A DNA stretch of 64,000 bases from Cognatundibacterium rivi (GCF_018139565.1 NZ_JAGSPK010000002.1:124001-188000), one strand, 5' to 3'; positions 26,237-37,303 are shown, counted from the stretch's first letter. Notes: generated by a model not told the origin, from the sequence alone. Program-made: numbers and translations.

Positions 26237-27829
26237 ATGCACTCAAAAATTCTTATTCTCGACTTTGGCTCCCAAGTCACTCAATTGATCGCCCGCCGTG
26301 TTCGTGATGCCGGTGTATTTTCTGAAGTTCACCCTTACGATGTCAGTGATGAATTTATCCGCAATTACGGCGCTGCTGGCATCATTTTGTCGGGCGGACC
26401 GAGCAGTGTGACCGAAGGCGATACGCCACGCGCGCCGATGGCAGTATTCGACGCGGGTGTACCAGTACTGGGTATTTGCTACGGTATGCAGACCATGGCA
26501 GAGCAACTTGGCGGCAAAGTAGAAAATGGTCTCGTGCGTGAATTTGGCTATGCTGAAGTCCGTGCCCGCAGCCATACAGCATTGTTAAATGGCATCAATG
26601 ATTTCGTGACGCCTGAAGGCCACGGCATGCTGAAGGTTTGGATGAGTCACGGCGATAAAGTCAATGAAATGCCACCGGGCTTCAAACTGATGGCATCCAC
26701 CGATAATTGCCCGATTGCGGCGATGGCGGATGAAGAGCGCCGTTTCTACGCCGTCCAGTTCCATCCGGAAGTCACCCACACGGTGCAAGGTGAGGCAATC
26801 ATTGGCCGTTTTGTACATGAGATCTGCGGCTGTAAATCTGACTGGAATATGCCGGATTACATCGCCGAAGCTGTGGCTGCAATCCGTGCACAGGTTGGCA
26901 GCGATGAAGTTATTCTCGGCTTGTCCGGTGGTGTAGACAGCAGCGTTGCTGCTGCATTGATCCATCGCGCAATCGGTGATCAGCTGACTTGCGTGTTTGT
27001 CGATCACGGCCTGCTGCGTCTCGATGAAGGCAAAATGGTGATGGATATGTTCGCCAAAAACCTTGGCGTCAAAGTGATTCACGTCGATGCAACTGCCCAA
27101 TTTATGGGGCATTTGAATGGCGTTACTGATCCTGAAGCAAAACGCAAAATTATTGGTCGTGAATTCGTTGAGGTGTTCCAGGCAGAATCAGCCAAACTGA
27201 GCAATGCCAAATGGCTGGCGCAAGGCACGATTTATCCTGATGTCATCGAAAGCGCCGGTAAAGGTAAAAAGGGTTCACATACCATCAAGAGCCACCATAA
27301 CGTCGGCGGTTTGCCAGATACACTGAACCTGAAATTGCTGGAGCCACTGCGCGAACTGTTCAAAGACGAAGTCCGTAAGCTTGGTGTGGCACTGGGTCTG
27401 CCGCATGGCATGGTCTATCGTCATCCATTCCCAGGGCCTGGTCTTGGTGTGCGTATTCTTGGAGAAGTTAAAAAAGAATTTGCCGATTTACTGCGTAAAG
27501 CCGACGCTATTTTTATCGAGGAATTGCGCACGAACTTCGTTGATCCAAACGCTGAAAAACCAGTCAGTTGGTATGACGCGACTAGCCAGGCATTCGCGGT
27601 TTTCCTGCCGGTAAAATCCGTAGGCGTGATGGGCGATGGCCGCACTTACGATTACGTGGTCGCGCTACGTGCAGTACAGACTCAGGATTTCATGACGGCA
27701 CACTGGGCACATCTGCCACATGAGTTATTGGGCAAGGTTTCTAACCGGATTATTAATGAAGTGCGTGGCATCAACCGCGTGGTTTACGATATTTCCGGTA
27801 AACCACCAGCAACAATTGAGTGGGAATAA
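26237..27829 (+). CDS. guaA: GMP synthase (glutamine-hydrolysing)
   Basis: Converts XMP to GMP with glutamine and ATP (530 aa). The class I amidotransferase domain (about 1-200) has nucleophile C81 in [15 protein letters not shown] and FHPEVTHT. The ATP-pyrophosphatase domain has the P-loop LSGGVDSSV, and the C-terminal dimerisation domain has [15 protein letters not shown] and [20 protein letters not shown]. The start lies three bases after the GGDEF-like gene, so its RBS is inside that gene and translation is probably coupled. Confidence 0.97.
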   Translation: MHSKILILDFGSQVTQLIARRVRDAGVFSEVHPYDVSDEFIRNYGAAGIILSGGPSSVTEGDTPRAPMAVFDAGVPVLGICYGMQTMAEQLGGKVENGLVREFGYAEVRARSHTALLNGINDFVTPEGHGMLKVWMSHGDKVNEMPPGFKLMASTDNCPIAAMADEERRFYAVQFHPEVTHTVQGEAIIGRFVHEICGCKSDWNMPDYIAEAVAAIRAQVGSDEVILGLSGGVDSSVAAALIHRAIGDQLTCVFVDHGLLRLDEGKMVMDMFAKNLGVKVIHVDATAQFMGHLNGVTDPEAKRKIIGREFVEVFQAESAKLSNAKWLAQGTIYPDVIESAGKGKKGSHTIKSHHNVGGLPDTLNLKLLEPLRELFKDEVRKLGVALGLPHGMVYRHPFPGPGLGVRILGEVKKEFADLLRKADAIFIEELRTNFVDPNAEKPVSWYDATSQAFAVFLPVKSVGVMGDGRTYDYVVALRAVQTQDFMTAHWAHLPHELLGKVSNRIINEVRGINRVVYDISGKPPATIEWE

Positions 27830-27832
27830 GAC

Positions 27833-28468
27833 GTGACCTATAGCGTCAAAGAGATCTTTTATACGCTGCAGGGCGAAGGCAATCATGCCGGTCGCCCAGC
27901 AGTGTTTTGCCGTTTTTCCGGTTGCAATTTATGGACGGGCAGGGAAGAAGATCGCGCATCAGCGGTTTGTCAGTTTTGCGATACGGATTTTGTCGGCATT
28001 GACGGCGAAGGTGGCGGCAAGTTCAAAACTGCACAGGAGCTGGCGCAAGCGATCAACACCTTGTGGCCGCTGTCTTACCCTGATAATAAATACGTGGTCT
28101 TCACTGGCGGCGAACCTTTATTGCAACTGGATACAGAACTGATCGCTGCGATGCACGCGGTTGGCTTTGAAATCGCGATTGAAACAAATGGCACTTTACC
28201 TGTGCCAGCTGGTGTTGACTGGGTTTGCGTGAGCCCTAAAATGGGATCTGAACTGGTGGTTCGTCAGGGCAATGAAATCAAGGTCGTGATTCCGCAAATC
28301 GGGCAAGACATGACGACATACGCCAATCTTGATTTTGAACATTACTTCGTGCAAGCAATGGATGGCCCGTTAAGAGACGATAATCTGCGTCGCGCGATAG
28401 ATTTCTGCAAGCAGCATCCGCAGTGGAAGCTGAGTTTGCAGACACATAAACTCCTACAAATTCCTTAA
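27833..28468 (+). CDS. queE: 7-carboxy-7-deazaguanine synthase
   Basis: Radical SAM enzyme making CDG in queuosine/7-deazaguanine synthesis (211 aa). The iron-sulfur cysteines are C31, C46 and C49, a CX14CX2C arrangement instead of the standard CX3CX2C; this variant is known from Burkholderia QueE. TLQGEGNHAGRPAVF, FTGGEPLLQLD and the C-terminal SLQTHKLLQIP are conserved. The GTG start three bases after guaA suggests coupling. Its substrate (QueD product) comes from the next gene, and the precursor GTP from the guaBA products. Confidence 0.94.
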   Translation: MTYSVKEIFYTLQGEGNHAGRPAVFCRFSGCNLWTGREEDRASAVCQFCDTDFVGIDGEGGGKFKTAQELAQAINTLWPLSYPDNKYVVFTGGEPLLQLDTELIAAMHAVGFEIAIETNGTLPVPAGVDWVCVSPKMGSELVVRQGNEIKVVIPQIGQDMTTYANLDFEHYFVQAMDGPLRDDNLRRAIDFCKQHPQWKLSLQTHKLLQIP

Positions 28469-28475
28469 GTTTTAC

Positions 28476-29458
<983 letters not shown>

Positions 29459-29467
29459 CGGATTTCC

Positions 29468-30385
29468 ATGCAAATCTCACTCCCTGCATTAAAAACACCT
29501 GTTGGTATTGCGATCGTTGCACCGAGTGGTGCGCCACTCGATGAGGCGGCAGTTGTCCGTGGGATCGACATTTTGCGGCAACAAGGTTTTGCGGTGCAGA
29601 GTTATTACCAGCCAGAACAACGATTTCAACGGTTCGGTGCCAGTAATGAACAGCGTGTCGCCCAGTTGCACGCGGCGGCAAGCAATCCTGATGTCAGTAT
29701 CGTGATGGCGTTGCGTGGCAGCTATGGTTTTTCACGGCTGTTGCCGCATCTGGACTTCGATTTGCTGGCGAATAGCGGCAAGGTGTTTGTCGGTTACAGC
29801 GATTTCACCTTAATGCATCAGGCTATGCTGGCGCGTGGAAGACTCAGTATTGCCGGGCCTATGCTGTATGGCGATTTCACCAGTGACACGCTGTCGGAAT
29901 ATACCTTATCGCAATTCATCCACTGCATTTCTCATCAACATCATCAAGTCGAATTTTCTTGTGCAGAGACGACGGCAATGGAAGTGCAGGGGCGTTTGTG
30001 GGGTGGGAATCTGGCGATGCTAACGCATATTATAGGGACGCCATACTGGACAGCACTGGAAGATGGAATATTGTTCCTCGAAGATATAGGCGAACATCCA
30101 TACCGGGTAGAGCGCATGCTATTACAAATGCATTTTGCAGGTATTCTTGAAAAGCAAAAAGCCATTGTATTAGGTAATTTTTCCGGCTACCAACTGGCAG
30201 CACATGATCGTGGTTATGATTTTTCCGAGATGCTCAATTATGTGCGTAGCGTCGTCGATGTACCTATCATTACAGGCTTACCTTTCGGCCATATTCCTGA
30301 TCGCGCAAGTCTGGTTGTCGGCAGTGCTGCGACATTAAAAACGGCTGATCAGCAGGCGCAACTCATGATGGATTATCAGTTTTAA
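29468..30385 (+). CDS. ldcA: LD-carboxypeptidase, muramoyltetrapeptide carboxypeptidase family (S66)
   Basis: A 305-aa cytoplasmic peptidase of family S66 that removes the terminal D-Ala from recycled murein tetrapeptides. IAIVAPSGAPLDE opens the fold, ALRGSYGFSRLLPHLD holds the presumed nucleophile S89 (GYGxSRLL as in E. coli LdcA), VGYSDFTLMH follows, and EDIGEHPYRVERMLLQM and GLPFGHIPDRASL carry the C-domain residues. Last gene of the gua-que-tad run; a strong terminator follows. Confidence 0.92.
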   Translation: MQISLPALKTPVGIAIVAPSGAPLDEAAVVRGIDILRQQGFAVQSYYQPEQRFQRFGASNEQRVAQLHAAASNPDVSIVMALRGSYGFSRLLPHLDFDLLANSGKVFVGYSDFTLMHQAMLARGRLSIAGPMLYGDFTSDTLSEYTLSQFIHCISHQHHQVEFSCAETTAMEVQGRLWGGNLAMLTHIIGTPYWTALEDGILFLEDIGEHPYRVERMLLQMHFAGILEKQKAIVLGNFSGYQLAAHDRGYDFSEMLNYVRSVVDVPIITGLPFGHIPDRASLVVGSAATLKTADQQAQLMMDYQF

Positions 30386-30435
30386 TTTTTTGTGCGAGTG
30401 CTGCGTGCTACCAGAATAAGCCGCGACCGAATAAA

Positions 30436-30470
30436 AAAGCCGCCCAGATTATTGGGCGGCTTTCTCTTTT
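30436..30470. terminator. Bidirectional terminator between ldcA and the MHS transporter gene
   Basis: AAAGCCGCCCA and TGGGCGGCTTT form an 11-bp stem with a six-base loop. TTTCTCTTTTT follows on the plus strand, and TTTTTTAT on the minus strand. Confidence 0.9.
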
Positions 30471-30511
30471 TACCGGTAGGTTATCGCGCAATTACTTGCC
30501 CGTTTTGAGAC

Positions 30512-32176
30512 TTAATCGTCAGCGTAAATATCGTTATCTTTGGTTTCCTTGATGAACAAGGCTCCAATGACAAACGTCATCAATGCAATCACGATCGGGT
30601 ACCAGAGACCATAGTAAATATCGCCTTTGAATGCCACCAGTGCAAACGCAGTTGTTGGCAGCAAACCACCAAACCAGCCGTTACCGATATGGTAAGGCAA
30701 GGACATGGATGTGTAGCGGATGCGAGTTGGGAACATTTCTACCAGCATCGCTGCGATAGGGCCATAGACCATCGTCACATAGATCACCAGGATGACCAGC
30801 AATACCAAGACCATAGGCTTATCGATTTGTTTTGGATCAGCTTTTGCTGGGTAGCCAGCAGCTTTGATCGCATCAGCCAGTTCTTTCGAGAATGCTTTGT
30901 CTTTTGCTGCTGCTTCTTCTTTTGGCAAACTTGTTGCATTGAAAGAAGTGATGACTTTATCGCCGACTTTAACGGATGCAACTGTGCCAGCTGGCGCAAC
31001 TTCATTCGAGTAGTTGACCGATGCTGCAGCCAATTTTGCTTTCACGATGTCGCAGGAAGAAGTGAATTTCTTCGTGCCTGTCGGGTTGAACTGGAATTGG
31101 CAATCAGCAGGATCAGCAGTCACAACCACTGGCGCATTTTTCAATGCAGATTCCAATGCTGGATTTGCATAGTGTGTCAGTGCGTTGAAAATCGGGAAGT
31201 AAGTTACTGCAGCAATCAGGCAACCAGCAAGAATGATAGGCTTGCGGCCAATTTTATCGGACAGTGAACCGAACACGATAAAGAACGGTGTACCGATCAC
31301 GAGCGATGCGGCGATCAGCAGATTCGCTGTAGCACCATCGACCTTCAATGTTTGTTGCAGGAAGAACAGTGCATAGAACTGACCTGTGTACCAGACCACT
31401 GCCTGACCCGCTGTCAGACCAACCAGAGCCAGAATAACGATTTTCAGGTTTTTCCATTGGCCGAAAGATTCTGTCAGTGGTGCTTTTGATGTTTTGCCTT
31501 CAGCCTTCATTTTCGCGAATGCTGGTGACTCGTTCATAGACAAGCGAATCCAGACGGAAATCGCCAGCAGGAACACAGATACCAGGAACGGAACGCGCCA
31601 GCCCCAGGATGAGAATTCTTCTTCGCCGATTGCCTGACGAGTACCGAGAATCACCATCAATGACAAAAACAAGCCCAGTGTTGCAGTGGTTTGTATCCAT
31701 GCAGTGTAAGCACCGCGCTTGTCATGCGGAGCATGTTCTGCAACGTAGGTTGCCGCACCGCCGTATTCACCACCGAGAGCCAGACCTTGCAGAATACGCA
31801 AAGAGACCAGAATAATCGGTGAAACAATGCCCCAACTCGCGTAGCCTGGCAGCAGACCGACGCAGAAAGTGGAACCGCCCATGATCAGAATCGTGACCAG
31901 GAAAGTGTATTTACGGCCGATCATGTCGCCGAGGCGACCGAATACCAACGCGCCGAAAGGGCGGACGATGAAGCCAGCAGCAAATGCCAGCAAGGCAAAA
32001 ATGAACGCAGTGTTAGGATCGGTGCCAGCAAAGAATTGCTTAGCAATGATGGCTGCCAGTGAGCCATACAGATAAAAGTCATACCATTCAAAAACGGTCC
32101 CCAGAGAAGATGCAAAAATTACTTTGCGCTCTTCCGCTGTCATTCCGCTTGACGTTGCAATAGGTGCTGTCGCCAT
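30512..32176 (-). CDS. MFS transporter, metabolite:H+ symporter (MHS) family, with large soluble insertion
   Basis: A 554-aa inner-membrane transporter of the MHS/ShiA-ProP group. The N-terminal half has SLGTVFEWYDFYLYGS, the MFS loop GRLGDMIGRK and RILQGLALGGEYGGAATYVAEHAP; the second half has GSLSDKIGRK and MVEMFPTRIRYTSMSLPYH-like sequence (here VEMFPTRIRYTSMSL). Between two transmembrane segments, residues about 334-453 form a 120-residue polar insertion with two cysteines (ADCQF, SSCDI), so the protein is longer than the usual 430 aa. Substrates of such proteins include organic acids; none can be named here. It is divergent from the thiolase gene, and its RBS is AGGAGACA. Confidence 0.9.
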   Translation of the reverse strand: MATAPIATSSGMTAEERKVIFASSLGTVFEWYDFYLYGSLAAIIAKQFFAGTDPNTAFIFALLAFAAGFIVRPFGALVFGRLGDMIGRKYTFLVTILIMGGSTFCVGLLPGYASWGIVSPIILVSLRILQGLALGGEYGGAATYVAEHAPHDKRGAYTAWIQTTATLGLFLSLMVILGTRQAIGEEEFSSWGWRVPFLVSVFLLAISVWIRLSMNESPAFAKMKAEGKTSKAPLTESFGQWKNLKIVILALVGLTAGQAVVWYTGQFYALFFLQQTLKVDGATANLLIAASLVIGTPFFIVFGSLSDKIGRKPIILAGCLIAAVTYFPIFNALTHYANPALESALKNAPVVVTADPADCQFQFNPTGTKKFTSSCDIVKAKLAAASVNYSNEVAPAGTVASVKVGDKVITSFNATSLPKEEAAAKDKAFSKELADAIKAAGYPAKADPKQIDKPMVLVLLVILVIYVTMVYGPIAAMLVEMFPTRIRYTSMSLPYHIGNGWFGGLLPTTAFALVAFKGDIYYGLWYPIVIALMTFVIGALFIKETKDNDIYADD

Positions 32177-32620
32177 GCTTGTCTCCTGATTTATGTTTTA
32201 TATATATAAAGTATGTCGGCAAAGCCTGTCATTGGTGGAAATAGAACTTCTGACATTTTTTGCACAACTTGAGTGTGCAAGCTGAAACTTACGGCATGCT
32301 TTCTTCAAACTTACAGAAACTTACAAGAGTGAAAATTTTTTTGCTAAATTTTCCCCGGTAAAAGAGGAATAAAATAAGCTGAAATTTTTGCGAACGGTCG
32401 TACTAAATTATGCTATTCTGCTTCGCAAGCAATCTGTTTCGCTTCCGTTTTTCTCTGCATTGCTGCATCTTCATGTGCGAGATGTGCACAGAGATAAATG
32501 TGGTAACGAGGCGGCATTGGCAGGTGCATTACCTGCTCAGGTTGTGCAGATCAGTTTTTCAGTAGTCAGTTTTTAGTAGTACCAAGAATTACTTAAAATT
32601 CAACTCACAGGAGACACCCC
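32177..32620. promoter_or_regulatory. Divergent control region between the transporter and the catabolic block
   Basis: A 444-bp AT-rich gap. It holds three direct copies of AAACTTAC (32285, 32307, 32317; spacing 22 and 10 bp, i.e. near whole helical turns) and a TetR-operator-like GAACGGTCGTAC (32392-32403, core ACGnnCGT). TATTCT with an upstream TG (TGCTATTCT, 32411-32419) is a possible extended -10 for the thiolase gene. A 62-codon open frame here has no RBS or recognisable product and is not called. Confidence 0.45.
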
Positions 32621-33799
32621 ATGAATGATGCAGTTATTGTTTCTACCGCCCGCACTGGTTTAGCTAAGTCCTGGAAAGGCGCATTTAATATGACGCATGG
32701 CGCCACTCTCGGTGGTCATGTGTTGGCCGCAGCGATATCTCGTGCTGGTATCGATTCAGCTGAAGTGGAAGATGTCGTCATGGGGTGTGCGACACCTGAA
32801 GGTGCGACCGGTAGCAATATCGCCCGTCAGATCGCATTGCGTGCTGGATGCCCGGTAACGACCAGCGGCATGACTGTGAATCGTTTTTGCTCGTCCGGTT
32901 TGCAAACGATCGCGATGGCAGCGCAGCGCATTATTGCCGGTGAAGGTGATATTTATGCAGCGGGCGGTGTTGAGTCTATTTCCTGCGTACAAAACGAAGC
33001 GAACACGCACATGCTGGTCGAACCCTGGTTGAAACAGCACAAGCCAGAAGTTTACTGGCCGATGTTGCAGACCGCAGAAACAGTCGCCAAGCGTTACAAC
33101 ATTTCTCGCGAACGTCAGGATGAATACGGCGTGCAAAGTCAATTACGCGCAGCTGCAGCGCAAGCCGCAGGCTTGTTCAACGCTGAAATCGTACCGATGA
33201 CGACCACGATGGGTGTCGCAGATAAAGCAACCGGCATGCTGGTGACACGTGAAGTCACGATTGCGGCGGATGAAGGTATTCGCGCAGATACGACGCTGGA
33301 AGCGGTATCAAAAATCCGTTCTGCGGTTCCTGGTGGTGTGATCTCTGCTGGTAATGCGAGTCAGTTTTCCGATGGCGCTTCCGTCGCTATCGTCATGAAC
33401 AGTAAAGTCGCTGAGGCGAAAGGCTTGCAACCGCTGGGTATTTTCCGTGGTTTCGCTGTCGCTGGTTGCGAACCGGATGAAATGGGTATCGGTCCAGTGT
33501 TTGCGATTCCTAAGCTGTTAAAGAAAGCCGGATTAAAAGTCGAAGACATCGGTCTGTGGGAATTGAATGAAGCGTTCGCGGTACAAGTTTTGTATTGCGC
33601 TGATAAGCTTGGCATTCCTATGGACAGACTGAATGTGAACGGTGGTGCGATTGCGGTTGGCCATCCTTACGGTGTGTCCGGCGCGCGTCTGACAGGCCAT
33701 GCCCTGATCGAAGGCAAACGCCGTGGTGTGAAGTATGTCGTGGTGACGATGTGTATCGGCGGCGGTCAAGGCGCAGCCGGCTTATTTGAAGTCGTCTGA
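32621..33799 (+). CDS. Acetyl-CoA acyltransferase (thiolase)
   Basis: Thiolase (392 aa) that cleaves 3-ketoacyl-CoA with CoA. The acyl-accepting C90 sits in [10 protein letters not shown], and the catalytic H348 ([16 protein letters not shown]) and C378 ([11 protein letters not shown]) are present. Sequence style ([15 protein letters not shown]) matches the FadA-like degradative thiolases rather than biosynthetic PhaA. RBS AGGAGACA. It opens a plus-strand run of ten catabolic-looking genes. Confidence 0.92.
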   Translation: MNDAVIVSTARTGLAKSWKGAFNMTHGATLGGHVLAAAISRAGIDSAEVEDVVMGCATPEGATGSNIARQIALRAGCPVTTSGMTVNRFCSSGLQTIAMAAQRIIAGEGDIYAAGGVESISCVQNEANTHMLVEPWLKQHKPEVYWPMLQTAETVAKRYNISRERQDEYGVQSQLRAAAAQAAGLFNAEIVPMTTTMGVADKATGMLVTREVTIAADEGIRADTTLEAVSKIRSAVPGGVISAGNASQFSDGASVAIVMNSKVAEAKGLQPLGIFRGFAVAGCEPDEMGIGPVFAIPKLLKKAGLKVEDIGLWELNEAFAVQVLYCADKLGIPMDRLNVNGGAIAVGHPYGVSGARLTGHALIEGKRRGVKYVVVTMCIGGGQGAAGLFEVV

Positions 33800-33929
33800 T
33801 AAAGTCTGGTCTTGGTAGTTCATGTGAGCCCGTGTCGTTGACACCGGCTTGCATGAACTGTCTTATGGTCTTACTAACTGTCTGATTCAAGGTCTGATCA
33901 CCATTTTCCGAAACTTCACCGGAACTGCC

Positions 33930-35747
33930 ATGTCATCCAAAATTCTCTCCCGCCGCGATCTCGATTTCTTGCTGTATGAATGGCTGAATGTCGAATCCCT
34001 CAATCAACGCCCCCGTTTTGCTGAACACAGCCGCGAAACTTTCAGCGCAGCGCTAGATACCTGCGAACAAATCGCGACCGACTTATTTGCCACCCACAAC
34101 AAGAAAAGCGACCAGAATGAGCCGCATTTCGATGGCGAAAAAGTGCACATGATTCCCGAAGTCAAAACTGCCCTGAACGCGTTTCGCGATGCGGGCTTGC
34201 TGGCCGCAGGTCAGGACTTTGATTTCGGCGGTATGCAATTGCCGTGCGTGGTTGAAAAAGCGGGCTTTGCGTATTTCAAAGGCGCCAATGTCGGTACCGC
34301 ATCTTATCCATTTTTAACGATAGGCAATGCGAATACTTTGCTGAAATGCGGCACGCCGGAACAAATCGAGTTGTATGTCAAACCTATGCTGGAAGGGCGT
34401 TTCTTCGGCACCATGTGTCTGTCTGAACCGCAGGCCGGTTCCAGCTTGTCCGATATCGTTACCCGTGCAGAGCCGCAGGCTGATGGCAGCTTCCGACTGA
34501 CCGGTAACAAGATGTGGATCTCTGCCGGTGAACATGAGTTATCAGAAAATATTGTGCATCTGGTGCTGGCAAAAGTGCCGGATGAAAACGGCAAGCTGAT
34601 TCCGGGTGTCAAAGGTATTTCTTTATTTATCGTTCCAAAATTTGTGCTCGACGAGCAAGGCAATCCGGGTGAACGAAATGACGTGGTGCTGGCTGGTCTG
34701 AATCACAAAATGGGTTACCGTGGCACCACGAATTGTCTGCTGAATTTTGGTGAAGGCAAGTTCAAGCCGCAAGGCAAAGCCGGGGCGATTGGCTTCCTGG
34801 TTGGCACTTTGCATCGTGGGCTCGCGAACATGTTCCACATGATGAACGAGGCTCGTATCGGCGTCGGTCTTGGCGCGGTGATGCTGGGTTATACCGGCTA
34901 CCTGCATGCGCTTGATTACGCCCGCAATCGTCCGCAGGGACGTGCGCCGTTGAACAAAGATCCAGCCGCACCGCAACTGCCTATCATTCAGCATACCGAT
35001 GTGAAACGCATGTTGCTGGCGCAAAAATCGTATGTCGAAGGTGGTCTTGCATTGACCTTGTATTGCGCGCGTTTGGTTGATGAAGAGCGCACAGGAACCA
35101 CGGCGGAAGCGCGGAAAAACGCCAGTCTGTTGCTGGAAATCCTGACCCCGATTGCTAAATCCTGGCCTTCACAATGGTGTCTGGAAGCGAATAATTTGGC
35201 GATACAAGTGCATGGTGGTTATGGCTATACCCGTGAATACAATGTCGAACAGTTTTACCGCGACAACCGTCTGAATCCGATTCATGAGGGAACGCACGGT
35301 ATTCAGGGACTGGATTTGCTGGGTCGCAAAGTGGTGATGCAGGATGGCGCGGCGTTGGAAGCGTTGGGTACCGAGATACATAAAACTCTGTTGAAAGCCG
35401 CTGCACATCCTGAGCTGGCGGTTTATGACAAAGCCCTGGCGCGGGTGCTGCAGCGTCTCGCGCAGGTGACGCAGCAATTGCATGCCTGTGGCGACACCAA
35501 TAAAACACTGGCAAATGCATCCGCCTATCTGGAAGCTTTTGGTCACACCGTGCTGGCGTGGATATGGCTGGAGCAGGCATTGCTGAGTCTGCATAAAGAG
35601 GATGCGCACGATGCCGACTTTTATGCCGGTAAGCTGCAGGCGTGTAAATATTTCTTCCAGTGGGAATTGCCGAAGGTCCATCCACAGCTGGATTTACTCG
35701 CCAGTATCGATACAACGACCTACGACATGCAAGATAACTGGTTTTAA
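33930..35747 (+). CDS. Acyl-CoA dehydrogenase, DmdC-like long form
   Basis: FAD-dependent acyl-CoA dehydrogenase (605 aa) of the longer AidB/DmdC-like class. Conserved features are CLSEPQAGSSLSDI, TGNKMWISAGEH, the flavin/substrate core LGYTGYLHALDYARNRPQGR and the base-containing IHEGTHGIQGLDLLGRK, followed by an extra C-terminal helical domain of about 130 residues. The frame opens at 33849, but MSSKILSRRDLDF at 33930 matches homologues. The substrate chain is not predictable. The last base of its stop codon is the first base of a dispersed repeat. Confidence 0.92.
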   Translation: MSSKILSRRDLDFLLYEWLNVESLNQRPRFAEHSRETFSAALDTCEQIATDLFATHNKKSDQNEPHFDGEKVHMIPEVKTALNAFRDAGLLAAGQDFDFGGMQLPCVVEKAGFAYFKGANVGTASYPFLTIGNANTLLKCGTPEQIELYVKPMLEGRFFGTMCLSEPQAGSSLSDIVTRAEPQADGSFRLTGNKMWISAGEHELSENIVHLVLAKVPDENGKLIPGVKGISLFIVPKFVLDEQGNPGERNDVVLAGLNHKMGYRGTTNCLLNFGEGKFKPQGKAGAIGFLVGTLHRGLANMFHMMNEARIGVGLGAVMLGYTGYLHALDYARNRPQGRAPLNKDPAAPQLPIIQHTDVKRMLLAQKSYVEGGLALTLYCARLVDEERTGTTAEARKNASLLLEILTPIAKSWPSQWCLEANNLAIQVHGGYGYTREYNVEQFYRDNRLNPIHEGTHGIQGLDLLGRKVVMQDGAALEALGTEIHKTLLKAAAHPELAVYDKALARVLQRLAQVTQQLHACGDTNKTLANASAYLEAFGHTVLAWIWLEQALLSLHKEDAHDADFYAGKLQACKYFFQWELPKVHPQLDLLASIDTTTYDMQDNWF

Positions 35748-35818
35748 TACTCCCTGGGAGTATATTTTAAAGCCTAATGAATATAAGGAGATAAAGGGGA
35801 TTTTGAAGGATACTCCCC
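35747..35818 (-). repeat. Dispersed palindrome-ended element, copy B (inverted)
   Basis: On the minus strand it reads GGGGAGTAT (from 35818), then after the same 55-base offset ATACTCCC (from 35763), with the shared GGCTTTAAAATATACTCCC right end. Here the right end is a perfect 17-bp palindrome, ATACTCCC-T-GGGAGTAT (35747-35763). It abuts the acyl-CoA dehydrogenase stop. Confidence 0.78.
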
Positions 35819-35899
35819 ATTTATCCTCTTTTTATCTCATTTTTCAGAACAAATTTCGGCATAAGTTCGATATAAATCCGACATAAATGGAGACGACCG

Positions 35900-36691
35900 A
35901 TGAGCACAGCACGTACAGTTCAGCAATTATTTAATCTGAGTGGCAAAACCGCATTGATCACAGGTGGTTCCCGTGGTCTGGGTTTGCAAATGGCCGAAGC
36001 GCTGGGTGAGCAGGGTGCCAGCATTGTTTTGTCGTCGCGCAAGCAATCCGATCTGGATGAAGCCGTTGTGCATTTGCAAAGCCGTGGCATTCAGGCCAGC
36101 GCCATCGCTGCCGATTTATCTAAAGAAGAAGCAGTGACACCGATGGTGGATGAGGCATTAAAACGTCTTGGGCATATCGATATTCTGATCAATAACGCTG
36201 GCGCCACCTGGGGCGCACCGGCCGAAGATTATCCGGTGGATGCCTGGGATAAAGTCATGAATCTGAATATCCGCAGTATTTTTTTACTGTCGCAGGCGGT
36301 CGGTAAACGTTCCATGATTCCACGTAAATCAGGGCGGATTATCAACGTTGCTTCGATTGCCGGTCTGGCAGGGAATGCGCCGGGAACAATGCAGACGATT
36401 GCCTACAACACTTCGAAAGCGGCGGTAATTAATTTCACCCGCACGCTGGCCGGTGAATGGGGTGTCCACGGCATTACCGTGAATGCGATTGCACCGGGAT
36501 TTTTCCCATCCAAAATGACCAAGGGTTTACTCGAACATCTGGGCGAAGAAAAAATCGCCAAAGAAGCGCCTTTGCAACGTATTGGTGATGACGAAGATCT
36601 GAAAGGCGTTGCGCTGTTGTTTGCGACGGATGCCGGCAAACATATCACCGGGCAGACGCTGGCGGTCGATGGCGGTGTGTCGGCGGTGTAA
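35900..36691 (+). CDS. SDR-family oxidoreductase
   Basis: Classical short-chain dehydrogenase (263 aa). The NAD(P) motif TGGSRGLG (21-28), NNAGATW, and the catalytic Ser (VASIAGLAG) and Y-x-x-x-K (YNTSK) are present, plus the C-terminal TGQTLAVDGG. In this context a 3-hydroxyacyl-CoA or secondary alcohol dehydrogenase is likely. GGAGACG precedes the start; a thioesterase gene follows after two bases. Confidence 0.9.
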   Translation: MSTARTVQQLFNLSGKTALITGGSRGLGLQMAEALGEQGASIVLSSRKQSDLDEAVVHLQSRGIQASAIAADLSKEEAVTPMVDEALKRLGHIDILINNAGATWGAPAEDYPVDAWDKVMNLNIRSIFLLSQAVGKRSMIPRKSGRIINVASIAGLAGNAPGTMQTIAYNTSKAAVINFTRTLAGEWGVHGITVNAIAPGFFPSKMTKGLLEHLGEEKIAKEAPLQRIGDDEDLKGVALLFATDAGKHITGQTLAVDGGVSAV

Positions 36692-36693
36692 GC

Positions 36694-37158
36694 ATGAGCA
36701 GCGAAACTTCAACAGCGCAGCCATTGCAGCAGCCCAGCCAGACCTTAAATCCTTTTTTGCATGATCTGGGTGTCGAGTTTCTGGAAATGGAAGACGGACA
36801 TGCGCGGCTGTCGCTCGATCTGACGGAACTCCACATGAACAGCTGGCGGATCACCCACGGCGGCGTCATCATGACCATGCTGGACGTGGTGATGGCGATG
36901 GCCGGGCGCTCATTGCATGAGGATCTGAAAGGGGTCGTCACAGTAGAAATGAAAACCAGTTTTCTGCAACCGGGCGGCGTTGCTGGTGGCCGTATCGAGG
37001 CACGTGGTAAAGCGTTTCATCAATCGACGACGATGTGTTTTTGCGAAGGCGAAGTCTGGAATGGCGACCGCCTCGTTGCGAAGGCGATGGGAACGTTCAA
37101 ATATCTGCGACGTCTTAAATCAGGTGAAAACATGAAGAAGTTATATGGCAGCGATTAA
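36694..37158 (+). CDS. PaaI-type hot-dog thioesterase
   Basis: A 154-aa hot-dog fold protein of the PaaI/YbgC-like group. The active-site stretch HMNSWRITHGGVIMTMLDVVMAMA gives the N/H-G-G and Asp/Glu residues; VVTVEMKTSFLQPG is the central strand. It probably hydrolyses a CoA intermediate of the pathway or recycles CoA. It starts two bases after the SDR stop, so translation is likely coupled. Confidence 0.88.
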   Translation: MSSETSTAQPLQQPSQTLNPFLHDLGVEFLEMEDGHARLSLDLTELHMNSWRITHGGVIMTMLDVVMAMAGRSLHEDLKGVVTVEMKTSFLQPGGVAGGRIEARGKAFHQSTTMCFCEGEVWNGDRLVAKAMGTFKYLRRLKSGENMKKLYGSD

Positions 37159-37303
37159 CACATTGTCTGACTGAGTCAGAGAGACATTGTGAGCATCACG
37201 ATACAGGGCAAAGAAACCTGATCGCATACGGCTCGCAGAATTTCAGTCAATACCCAAAGTAAAAGCAGTGCTTGCAAGTCCAACTAAAAAAACAGGAGAC
37301 AAC

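Noticed and set aside
32388..32576. 62-codon frame in the transporter/thiolase gap
   Set aside because: No RBS, overlaps the likely promoter, no recognisable sequence.
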